From Anaerolineales bacterium UBA1429 (GTDB taxonomy: Bacteria > Chloroflexota > Anaerolineae > UBA1429): a stretch of DNA of 8,587 nucleotides. This document shows, piece by piece, positions 1 to 5,619 of this stretch. Below the pieces are notes generated by a model that saw only the letters and a list, made by a program, of their open reading frames with translations, ran no database searches and was not told the DNA's origin. The position numbers and the translations under genes are program-made. The DNA is taken from assembly GCA_002329325.1 (NCBI GenBank), contig DCTX01000010.1:571-9157 (forward strand), read 5' to 3'. Each line of letters opens with the position of its first letter. Positions within the stretch are counted from its first letter, which is position 1.

Positions 1-1669
1 CGCCGGCGCCGCCGCCGAGATGAGCCTCCTGCACGCCATGGGCTATGACGCCGTGACCATCGGCAACCACGAGTACGACTATGGGCCCAATGTGTTGGCG
101 CGCAACCTGCTGGCGGCGGGCTACCCCTCCGCCCATGCCGAGACGGCCGTCCTGGCCTCCAACACCCGCGCCTCGGCTGGGCATCCGGCGGCCGATCAGG
201 ACCTGTTCCACGACACCGCCCTCTTTGAGCTGGAGAACGGCCTGCGGGTGGGCGTGTTTGGACTGCTGGGGGCCGAGGCCGCGTCGCTGACGGCGGATAC
301 GGGCGAGTTCACCTTCCTGGATCAACAGGAGACGGCCAGGCAGATGGTGGCCGAGCTGCGCCGGCAGCGCGCCGACATCATCATCGCCCTGACCCATGCG
401 GGGCTGGCGGAGGACCGCGAGCTGGCCCGCAGCGTGCCGGGGATCCACGTGATCGTGGGGGGGCACTGCCACACGGCCCTGCACGAGCCGGTTGTCGAGG
501 CGGGCACGATCATCGTGCAGGCCGGCTACAGCAGCCGCTACCTGGGCCGCCTGGAGCTGGCGTACACGAGCATGGGAGAGCTGCGGGTGCGCAATCCCGA
601 GCTGGATCACACGTACCTGGTGCCCATTGACGCGGCTATTGCGCCCGATCCTGCCATCGCCCTCATGGTGGCAGAGTATCAGGTCCAGTTGAACGGACTG
701 CTGGGCGAGATGACCGGCGGCGAGCGCAATGACGTGATGGCGCCGCTGGCCCGCTCCGAGTTCGATCTCCCCTACCGCCCGCCACTGCAGGAATCGCCCG
801 CGGGTGACCTGATCAGCGATGCGATGCGCATCGTCGCCCAGGAGTTGACGGGCGAGCGGGTGGATGTGGCCGTGCAGGCCAACGGCTCCATCCGCGGCAA
901 CATCCTGCGCGGCACCATGCCCTACAGCCAGGATCTGATCTCTTTCTATGACCTTGCGGGCACCATCGGCCTGGGCTATGGCCCCGATGGTTACGGGGGC
1001 TATCCGCTGGTCTCGGTGTACCTCACGGGCGAGGAGCTGCGCCGCGTGCTGGAGGTGGCCGTGCTCCTGCAACAGTTCCGCGGCGACGATTTCTTCCTGC
1101 AGTATTCGGGCCTTCGCTTCAACTATGACCCGACCAACACCCTGCTGCTGACCATCCCCTTCCTGGATCAGCCGCTGCCCACGGGCCGGTCAGTGACGCG
1201 GGCCGAGCTCTATACGGGGGATGGCCCTCAGCCGGTGGGGGAGGCGCCCGGCTACGCGCCCCTCGTCCGGGGCGACGAGACCCTCTACCACCTGGTGACC
1301 GACAGCTACATCGTATCCTTCCTGCCGATGGTGGGCGAAATGCTGCCCTATCTCAACATCGTGCCCAAGGATGCCGATGGCAACGCGGTGAGCCAGGACG
1401 ACCTCGATAGCCTGATCGTGCGTTGGCCCGATGGCAGAGAGCTCAAGGTCTGGCAGGCCGTCGCCGAGTACGTCGCCATGCAGCCGGCGGGGTCGGATGG
1501 TCTGCCCCAGATCCCGGCCTACTATGCCCAAACCTCCGGGCGCATCAACCCAGTCCGGGCCTTTCCGCTGATCGCCCTGGTCTATGCGTCGCTGCTTGTG
1601 CCCGTCGCGGTGGTGGCGGTGATCCTGGTGCGGCGCAGACGGCGCCGCCGGCGTGCCCAGGCTGCCTGA
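1..1669 (+). CDS. 5'-nucleotidase / UshA-type metallophosphoesterase, membrane-anchored, N-terminus cut by window edge
   Basis: The reading frame is open to the left edge (codons from base 2), so the Met at base 20 is internal and probably 70-100 residues are missing, including the first metal ligands. Numbering from that Met, the metallophosphatase domain shows GNHEYD (15-20), THAG (125-128) and GGHCHT (147-152), which supply Asn/His ligands of a two-metal centre. The C-terminal nucleotidase domain follows (about 230-490), with NGSIRG (288-293) in place of the usual NGGGIR-like substrate loop, then LTGEEL (335-340) and QYSGLRFNYD (361-370). A hydrophobic segment (about 515-537) followed by eight arginines and a short tail is a C-terminal membrane anchor with the tail inside, which puts the catalytic part outside the membrane. 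Family members hydrolyse extracellular nucleotides or UDP-sugars to salvage nucleosides and phosphate. The exact substrate cannot be read here. Stop is at 1667-1669, 12 nt from the convergent acetyltransferase gene. Confidence 0.93.
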   Translation, partial: AGAAAEMSLLHAMGYDAVTIGNHEYDYGPNVLARNLLAAGYPSAHAETAVLASNTRASAGHPAADQDLFHDTALFELENGLRVGVFGLLGAEAASLTADTGEFTFLDQQETARQMVAELRRQRADIIIALTHAGLAEDRELARSVPGIHVIVGGHCHTALHEPVVEAGTIIVQAGYSSRYLGRLELAYTSMGELRVRNPELDHTYLVPIDAAIAPDPAIALMVAEYQVQLNGLLGEMTGGERNDVMAPLARSEFDLPYRPPLQESPAGDLISDAMRIVAQELTGERVDVAVQANGSIRGNILRGTMPYSQDLISFYDLAGTIGLGYGPDGYGGYPLVSVYLTGEELRRVLEVAVLLQQFRGDDFFLQYSGLRFNYDPTNTLLLTIPFLDQPLPTGRSVTRAELYTGDGPQPVGEAPGYAPLVRGDETLYHLVTDSYIVSFLPMVGEMLPYLNIVPKDADGNAVSQDDLDSLIVRWPDGRELKVWQAVAEYVAMQPAGSDGLPQIPAYYAQTSGRINPVRAFPLIALVYASLLVPVAVVAVILVRRRRRRRRAQAA

Positions 1670-1681
1670 GCCCGCTGGCGC

Positions 1682-2236
1682 CTACTCGCCGGTGTGGCGC
1701 AGCGCGTCAAAGGGCGCAGGGTAGCGGACCATGCCCGCCACGCCTTCCAGGGCGCCCTCGGTCAGCGCCAAGGCCAGAAAGTGGGGCGGCGGGGTGCCCA
1801 GCTCGTCGTGCATGCCGCAGGCGTGGGCGTCCTGGAAGCCAAAGCGCCCGTAATAGTCCGGGCTCCCCGAGAGCACGATGCGGCAGTGGCCCTGCTCCCG
1901 TGCCCGCGCCAGCCCGGCCCGCATCAGGGCGCTGCCGATCCCCTGGCGCTGGTGCCCGATGCGGACGCCGAGGGGCGCCAGGCAGAGGGCCGGCCAGGAA
2001 GCGGCCTGCCCCTGGACTATCACGGGGCTGAGCAGGATGTGCCCCACCACCAAGCCCTCGCGCACGGCGACCAGGCTCAGTGTGGGGTCATAGTCCGGCT
2101 GCTGGCGCAGCCTCTCGATCAGGTCAGCTTCGGGCTCGCCGGTGCCGTAGGCGGCCTTGAAGGCCGGTATGGTCATCTCGCGGATCTGGGCGTAATCGCC
2201 GGGCTGTTCGGGACGGATGATCCACGCTGGGGTCAC
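1682..2236 (-). CDS. GNAT family N-acetyltransferase (YhbS-like)
   Basis: A 184-residue protein with a single GNAT fold, which transfers acetyl from acetyl-CoA to an amine on an unknown substrate. It begins VTPAWIIRPEQPGDY, the usual first strand of a GNAT domain. The acetyl-CoA loop is QRQGIGSALM (96-105), preceded by the beta-4 strand ending in PLGV (88-91). GSPDYYGRFGF (124-134) is the late motif typical of the YhbS/COG3153 group. The GTG start at 2236 is chosen because GAGG lies 6 nt upstream and homology-like sequence begins there. The frame stays open to 2824, but the extra residues are low-complexity and antisense to the dehydrogenase gene. No convincing promoter lies in the 224-nt gap to the upstream dehydrogenase, so read-through from that gene is possible. 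It converges on the 5'-nucleotidase gene. The family is secure; the substrate is unknown. Confidence 0.9.
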   Translation of the reverse strand: MTPAWIIRPEQPGDYAQIREMTIPAFKAAYGTGEPEADLIERLRQQPDYDPTLSLVAVREGLVVGHILLSPVIVQGQAASWPALCLAPLGVRIGHQRQGIGSALMRAGLARAREQGHCRIVLSGSPDYYGRFGFQDAHACGMHDELGTPPPHFLALALTEGALEGVAGMVRYPAPFDALRHTGE

Positions 2237-2242
2237 AGCAAA

Positions 2243-2246
2243 CCTC
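2243..2246 (-). promoter_or_regulatory. Ribosome binding site that fixes the GTG start of the acetyltransferase
   Basis: On the minus strand GAGG is followed by 6 nt (tttgct) and then GTG at 2236-2234. No ATG in this frame with an equally placed Shine-Dalgarno sequence lies near the start of the GNAT domain; the next ATG is inside the domain, in REMTIPAF. Confidence 0.6.
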
Positions 2247-2293
2247 GCTTCCTGGGTCGCGCCTCGCCTCTTGCCGACAGTTGCCTCTGCATC

Positions 2294-2330
2294 CCTTGGC
2301 GTTTCTGCGTCTCTGGGTGAGCCTTCTCCC
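2294..2330 (-). repeat. Intergenic repeat, copy 1 (37 nt)
   Basis: On the minus strand it starts GGGAGAAG and contains CAGAGACGCAGAAACGCC. It matches the second copy at 2375-2411 in 32 of 37 positions by hand alignment. The copies lie exactly 81 bp apart. Both sit between the dehydrogenase and acetyltransferase genes, outside any supported coding sequence. Confidence 0.75.
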
Positions 2331-2374
2331 GCCGCGCCATACAGCATGCCACGCCGCAGAGAGCACCGTGACAT

Positions 2375-2411
2375 CCTTGGCGTCTCTGCGTCTCTGCATG
2401 CGGCTTCTCCC
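2375..2411 (-). repeat. Intergenic repeat, copy 2 (37 nt)
   Basis: On the minus strand it starts GGGAGAAG and contains CAGAGACGCAGAGACGCC. It is the second copy of the repeat at 2294-2330. An 8-bp inverted repeat pairs CGCAGAGA (2355-2362) with TCTCTGCG (2383-2390) inside this copy, so the spacer and copy 2 could form a hairpin with a 20-nt loop. The copies resemble the dispersed 'ACGCAGAGACGCCAAGG' intergenic words seen in some environmental genomes (recollection, not searched). Confidence 0.75.
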
Positions 2412-2415
2412 ATCG

Positions 2416-2430
2416 GGCGGCATAGCCGCC
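2416..2430 (-). other. Small hairpin downstream of the dehydrogenase gene, possible weak terminator
   Basis: GGCGGC (2416-2421) and GCCGCC (2425-2430) form a perfect 6-bp stem with a 3-nt loop, 30 nt past the dehydrogenase stop on the minus strand. No T-run follows, so an intrinsic terminator is doubtful. It may only stabilise the 3' end of the transcript. Confidence 0.3.
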
Positions 2431-2460
2431 TAGCCTCCCGGCTCCCGGCCGGTGAGGGGG

Positions 2461-3336
2461 CTACTCCAGCGCCGCGGCCAGGGCGGCGATGGTCTCCTCC
2501 AGGCTGGGCAGGGGCCGCGGGTCCTCGGGCGTGCGGTGACTCACCTCGCAGCGCGCCACCAGCCGGTACATCTCGGCCGCCCCGCGCAGCATGTCGGGGG
2601 TGAGGCCCAGGGCGCCAAAGGTGGCGGCGATCTCCTCCATCTCGCCCACCCAGCGCCGGGCCTTGGGCAGCATGGCGGGCACGCCCCGGCGCATCCGCGC
2701 CAGCATCGGGCCCTGGCTTGCCTCCAGCTCGCGGGCCAGGGGCTCCGAGATGCCCAGGGCCTCGGCGGCGGTGAGCAGCTCGGTGCACAGGGCGGTGAGC
2801 CCCTTGGTCAGCGCCGCATAGCACATCTTGAGGCCCGAGGCCTGCCCCGCGCCGCCCTCCAGCGCCATCACGTCCAGGCCCCAGGCGTTGAGGGCCATCA
2901 TCGCCTCGGTATGGTCGCCAGAGGTGTACAGGCGGGTGCGCGCTCCCTCGCGGGGCGGAGAGCCGATGATGCTGGCATCGGCAAAGCGACCTCCGGCGGT
3001 GGTGATGATCGCCTCGATCTGGCGGACCGTCTGCGGGGCGATGGCGTTGCAGTCCGCATAGGTGAGCTCATCGCCCGGCGCCAGCGCCGCCGCCACCTCC
3101 TCCGCCACGGCCACGGCCTGGGCGGGCACGACGATGGAGAGGATGAGCTGCGCCTGGTTCACCAGCTCCCGATAGCTGGCCACGTCCTCGATCCCGGCCT
3201 CGGCGGCCAGGGCGCGGGTGCGGGCGCTGCGCCCCTCCAGGCAGGTGATCACCCGCAGGCCGTGCTTCACCAGCGTGGCGCCCACGGCATGCCCCATGTC
3301 GCCAGGGCTCAACAAGCCGACGGTGTGTAGCTCCAT
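2461..3336 (-). CDS. NAD(P)-dependent oxidoreductase, 6-phosphogluconate/beta-hydroxyacid dehydrogenase-like with DUF1932 C-terminal domain
   Basis: A 291-residue soluble enzyme. The N-terminal Rossmann domain (1-160) begins with the dinucleotide loop GLLSPGDMG (7-15), followed by a strand ending VITCLEGRS (29-37). LTYADCNAIAP (91-101) occupies the place of the substrate-side loop in this superfamily. The helical C-terminal domain starts with GGAGQASGLKMCYAALTKG (161-179), in which Lys170 is the likely catalytic lysine. The stretch MLPKARRWVGEMEEIA (222-237) and the following helix are typical of DUF1932 proteins. Members oxidise a hydroxyacid with NAD(P)+, but the substrate of this subgroup is not established. 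ATG at 3336 is preceded by GAGGAG at 6 nt. A good promoter lies 45 nt upstream. It follows the permease gene on the same strand after an 84-nt gap, which suggests a shared small-acid metabolism. Confidence 0.9.
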   Translation of the reverse strand: MELHTVGLLSPGDMGHAVGATLVKHGLRVITCLEGRSARTRALAAEAGIEDVASYRELVNQAQLILSIVVPAQAVAVAEEVAAALAPGDELTYADCNAIAPQTVRQIEAIITTAGGRFADASIIGSPPREGARTRLYTSGDHTEAMMALNAWGLDVMALEGGAGQASGLKMCYAALTKGLTALCTELLTAAEALGISEPLARELEASQGPMLARMRRGVPAMLPKARRWVGEMEEIAATFGALGLTPDMLRGAAEMYRLVARCEVSHRTPEDPRPLPSLEETIAALAAALE

Positions 3337-3380
3337 CGTATACTCCTCTCGCTCGCGCTCCCACGATTGCTGATGCCACT

Positions 3381-3409
3381 ATCCTAGCGGAAAGGCACCG
3401 GTTTGTCAG
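3381..3409 (-). promoter_or_regulatory. Sigma70-like promoter of the dehydrogenase gene
   Basis: On the minus strand CTGACA (3409-3404), a 17-nt spacer and TAGGAT (3386-3381) give near-consensus -35 and -10 boxes. Transcription would begin near 3374, leaving a leader of about 38 nt before the ATG at 3336. The -35 lies only about 11 nt past the permease stop, so the gene may be expressed from this promoter as well as by read-through. The 7 nt before the -10 are TTTCCGC, shared with the permease promoter. Confidence 0.6.
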
Positions 3410-3420
3410 GCGAGTGAGGG

Positions 3421-5091
3421 TCAGTAGATGCCGCCCAGCAGGGGAGCCAGCAGCAGGCCGCCCAGCCCCATGAGGGTCGCCAGGAGCACCATGGGGAGCA
3501 GCAGCCGACGCAGCAGATCGCCCTCGGCGCGGCGCAAGCCGAGCACGCCGCAGACCGCGGCGATGTTCAGCACCGAGATCATGTTGCCCAGGCCGCTCCC
3601 CGCGTTCTGCAGCGCCACGATCAGGGTGCGGGGCAGGCCCAGGCTGGCGGCGGCGTCGTGCTGCACCACGCTCAAGAGGATGTTGGACGATGTGCTGCTG
3701 CCCGTCATGAAGGAGCCCAGGGCGCCCAGCCAGGGGGTCACAAAGGGGTGGGCCGGGCCCGTGGCCTGGGCCAGGGCGAGGGAGAGGGCCTGCATCATGC
3801 CGGGCAGGGCGTTGAGGTTTGTGGCCGAGCGGATCATGATCTGCGCCATGGACACGGCCACTAACAGGGTGAAGGCGATGCGGGCGGTCTGGCGGACGGT
3901 GCGCCGCCAGGCGTCCAGGGCGACGCCGGGCGCCATGCGGTGCAGGATCGCGGTCAGGATGGCCACCGGCACAAAGGGCAGCACGCCGGGGATATACAGC
4001 GGCCGCAGAGTGTAGGCGATCTCTTGCCCCAGCATACCCTGCCAGTGCAGCGCGACGCCCTTGAGCGCCTCTCGCACGCCCAGGCCCGGCATGCGCGTCA
4101 CAAAGAGGATCAGCACCACCAGGAGGTAGGGCGTCCAGGCCAGCCAGAGGGGCATGGACGCGCCGTCGCCGCCGGGCGCCGCCTGGGGCGAGGTCCCGGC
4201 CTCGTCGGCAGAGGGCAGGCGCCAGGTCTGGCGGGGCACCAGCCAGCCGCGGCGCACCAGCCCGAGGCCCGCGCCGAGGGCCACCAGGCCGGCCACGGCG
4301 CTGGGGAGCTCGGGCCCCACGAACCAGCCCATCAGGAACTGGGTGACGCCCGCCAGCGCGCCCAACGCCAGGGCAAAGGGCGCGGCGGGCCGCGCGCCGC
4401 GCCAGGCGCCTGCCAGGGTGCGCTCGTTCTCGTGGCCGAACCAGTAAAGGAGCATGAAGACCCCCAGCAGGCCCAGCAGGGCCAGCGTGGTGCCGGTGAA
4501 CACCCCCGTCCAGCCGGAAACCTGCCGCAAGAAGGCGCCTCGCTCCAGGGCGCCGCCCAACACGCCCTCGTCGATGACCGAGCCGATGCCGCCGTTGACG
4601 GGCACGCCGGCGGCCCCCAGGGGCGGGTTGGGGGCGTTGAACAGCAAGCCGAAGGTGGCCGCGGCCACGGGCGAGAACCCCAGGCCGGTGAGCAGCGGCG
4701 CGCCCAGGGCGCCCGGCGTGCCAAAGCCCGCCACGCCCTCGATCAGGGTCATGAACCCCAGGCCGATGAGCAGAAGCTGGATGCGGGCATCCTGCACGAC
4801 GCGGCCAAAGTGGGCGCGGATGGCGGCGATGGCGCCGCTGGCCTGCAGGTGGTTCATCAGCAGGATGGCGCCAAAGACGATCAGGACGATGTCCACGGCC
4901 TGGAGGGCGCCATAGAGGGCGGCCGCAGCCCACCAGCCGGGCGCCATGCGCCAGAGGGCCAGGCCCAGGGCGGAGGCGATGAGCCAGCCCACGGGCATGG
5001 CGCGGGCGGCGGGCCAGCGCAGCCCGCCCATGAGCAGCAAGATGGCGACGATCGGCAGGCTCCCTGCCAGGGCCAGGATGGTGAGGGACAT
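3421..5091 (-). CDS. lctP: L-lactate permease family transporter (LctP/LldP type)
   Basis: A 556-residue inner-membrane protein with about a dozen hydrophobic segments, the usual length for LctP carriers, which import lactate or glycolate together with protons. Family signatures are intact: IEGVAGFGTPGALGAPLL (117-134), FNAPNPPLGAAGVPV (151-165), FMTGSSTSSNILLSVVQHD (461-479) and LQNAGSGLGNMISVLNI (494-510). A hydrophilic linker (about 283-315), rich in Ala, Gly and Asp, separates the two halves. The frame is open to 5235, but the ATG at 5091 is chosen because the first transmembrane segment starts there, AAGGAG lies upstream, and a -10 box falls inside the longer version. The Shine-Dalgarno spacing of 13 nt is long. 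The dehydrogenase gene follows on the same strand. The family is certain; lactate as the substrate is inferred, and glycolate or another small hydroxyacid is equally possible. Confidence 0.94.
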   Translation of the reverse strand: MSLTILALAGSLPIVAILLLMGGLRWPAARAMPVGWLIASALGLALWRMAPGWWAAAALYGALQAVDIVLIVFGAILLMNHLQASGAIAAIRAHFGRVVQDARIQLLLIGLGFMTLIEGVAGFGTPGALGAPLLTGLGFSPVAAATFGLLFNAPNPPLGAAGVPVNGGIGSVIDEGVLGGALERGAFLRQVSGWTGVFTGTTLALLGLLGVFMLLYWFGHENERTLAGAWRGARPAAPFALALGALAGVTQFLMGWFVGPELPSAVAGLVALGAGLGLVRRGWLVPRQTWRLPSADEAGTSPQAAPGGDGASMPLWLAWTPYLLVVLILFVTRMPGLGVREALKGVALHWQGMLGQEIAYTLRPLYIPGVLPFVPVAILTAILHRMAPGVALDAWRRTVRQTARIAFTLLVAVSMAQIMIRSATNLNALPGMMQALSLALAQATGPAHPFVTPWLGALGSFMTGSSTSSNILLSVVQHDAAASLGLPRTLIVALQNAGSGLGNMISVLNIAAVCGVLGLRRAEGDLLRRLLLPMVLLATLMGLGGLLLAPLLGGIY

Positions 5092-5104
5092 GGTGGCGCG
5101 ATGT

Positions 5105-5110
5105 CTCCTT
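5105..5110 (-). promoter_or_regulatory. Ribosome binding site of the permease gene
   Basis: AAGGAG on the minus strand lies 13 nt before the ATG at 5091. No in-frame start codon is nearer. The spacing is longer than usual but the match is strong, and it supports the 5091 start over the upstream extension. Confidence 0.5.
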
Positions 5111-5167
5111 GTGGACGGGAAGGTCGATCTGCCGCACAGGCCCGCGAGTGGCCGCCGGGCGCCGGGT

Positions 5168-5173
5168 AGTATA
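5168..5173 (-). promoter_or_regulatory. Probable -10 box of the permease promoter
   Basis: TATACT on the minus strand is preceded directly by TTTCCGC, the same 7 nt found before the dehydrogenase -10. No recognisable -35 hexamer lies at 15-19 nt (aggcgc at 17 nt), so an activator or an extended upstream contact might be needed. The expected start near 5161 gives a leader of about 70 nt. Confidence 0.45.
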
Positions 5174-5199
5174 GCGGAAAACGGGTAGTTGCGCCTGTT

Positions 5200-5232
5200 G
5201 GGGGAAGGGTGAGGAAGGGGGAGGGGAAAGAG
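5200..5232 (+). other. G-rich polypurine tract with G-quadruplex pattern
   Basis: Thirty-three bases with a single pyrimidine (T5210). G-runs at 5200-5204, 5207-5209, 5217-5221 and 5223-5226 are separated by 2, 7 and 1 nt, which fits the four-run G3+ with 1-7-nt loop pattern. It lies between the permease -10 and the promoter of the opposite operon. Confidence 0.5.
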
Positions 5233-5265
5233 CACCGGTGCCGGCCCAGGTCTTGAGACTCGAGT
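5232..5265. other. Two short palindromes in the divergent promoter region
   Basis: GCACCGGTGC (5232-5241) and ACTCGAGT (5258-5265) are perfect palindromes between the two divergent promoters. They could be protein-binding sites, but palindromes of 8-10 bp occur by chance in GC-rich DNA, so the call is weak. Confidence 0.25.
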
Positions 5266-5293
5266 TGCGGTGACGACAAGGAGCGTAGATTGC

Positions 5294-5323
5294 TTGACAT
5301 CTGCAGGTATGTCGCACTATATT
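5294..5323 (+). promoter_or_regulatory. Strong sigma70-like promoter of the small gene-protease operon
   Basis: Perfect TTGACA (5294-5299), an 18-nt spacer and TATATT (5318-5323). Transcription would start near 5330 and read rightward through 5416-6562. The sequence before the -10 (gtcgcac) lacks the TTyCsGC block seen at the three minus-strand promoters of this window. Confidence 0.75.
5296..5313. promoter_or_regulatory. Operator-like dyad inside the protease promoter
   Basis: GACAT (5296-5300), 8 nt, ATGTC (5309-5313) is a perfect inverted repeat that overlaps the -35 box and spacer. The 8-nt centre contains a second palindrome, CTGCAG (5301-5306). A repressor bound here would block RNA polymerase. 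The regulator is unknown. Confidence 0.4.
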
Positions 5324-5353
5324 GGGAGTAGACTCGCAGGGAGGATACTGGCT

Positions 5354-5440
5354 GTGTGCGCCAAGATGGGGACAGCGACCAACTGGTTGGTACAGGGGCT
5401 GAAAGGGAAAGAAGCATGGGCACGGATGAACTCAACATAG
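5354..5440 (+). CDS. Possible 28-residue leader ORF ahead of the small gene
   Basis: GTG at 5354 lies 9 nt after GGAGG (5340-5344), the best ribosome binding site in this operon. The frame runs to TAG at 5438-5440 and overlaps the next ORF by 25 nt. The peptide would begin MCAKMGTATNW and end ARMNST. Alternatively the same site serves GTG 5356, 11 nt away, giving an 87-residue version of the next gene. No family is recognised and no conservation data are available, so the call is tentative. Confidence 0.25.
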   Translation: MCAKMGTATNWLVQGLKGKEAWARMNST

Positions 5441-5619
5441 AGGCTGGCCTCGCGTTGTTGGGGCTGACAGGTGAGGAAGTGCGCCAGGCGGCACAGAGGC
5501 GAAGAGAGGTGGCGATCAGTGCGATGGATCTTCCAAGATGGCCTGGTGGCTTGACAGATACTGTGCGCAACACAGAAGTGAGAACGCGTGATGCCGAACT
5601 GGAATCAGATCCTAGATGA
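5416..5619 (+). CDS. Small hypothetical protein (67 aa) overlapping the SDH-family protease gene
   Basis: I do not recognise this protein. It begins MGTDELNIEAGLALLGLTGEEVR; the first half (about 5-37) looks helical and amphipathic, with an Arg/Gln-rich stretch (QAAQRRREVA, 24-33). A Pro/Trp turn (LPRWPGG, 39-45) and a charged tail follow. There is no signal peptide or membrane segment. The ATG at 5416 is preceded by AAAGGG at 8 nt. The frame is also open from GTG 5356, which would add 20 less convincing residues. Its end overlaps the protease gene by 29 nt (or 32 nt if that gene starts at GTG 5588), so the two are probably translationally coupled and may act together, for example as an adaptor or regulator of the protease. 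That role is inferred from position only. Its base composition resembles the protease and not the GC-rich flanks. Confidence 0.6.
   Translation: MGTDELNIEAGLALLGLTGEEVRQAAQRRREVAISAMDLPRWPGGLTDTVRNTEVRTRDAELESDPR

Noticed and set aside
1672..1706. Imperfect stem (ctggcgcc with ggcgcag) at the convergent gene ends considered as a terminator
   Set aside because: It has a bulge, a 13-nt loop and no T-run on either strand.
2294..2411. Repeat pair considered as a minimal CRISPR array
   Set aside because: There are only two copies, with 5 mismatches in 37 positions, a 44-nt gap and no cas genes. It is better explained as a dispersed intergenic repeat.
2237..2824. N-terminal extension of the acetyltransferase frame to a 380-residue protein
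   Set aside because: The extra 196 residues are antisense to the dehydrogenase 3' end and read through the intergenic repeats. The GNAT domain and a ribosome binding site fix the start at 2236.
3940..5169. 409-residue plus-strand open frame opposite the permease
   Set aside because: The Gly/Gln/His-rich translation is typical of the antisense of GC-rich membrane-protein genes, and no motif or ribosome binding site was seen.
5092..5235. N-terminal extension of the permease by 48 residues
   Set aside because: It would include the -10 box and the Shine-Dalgarno sequence. The added residues are Pro/Arg-rich and unlike the start of an LctP carrier.
3068..5317. 749-residue minus-strand open frame
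   Set aside because: It is an out-of-frame shadow of the permease and dehydrogenase genes, with Arg/Pro/Gly-rich low-complexity translation and no domain.
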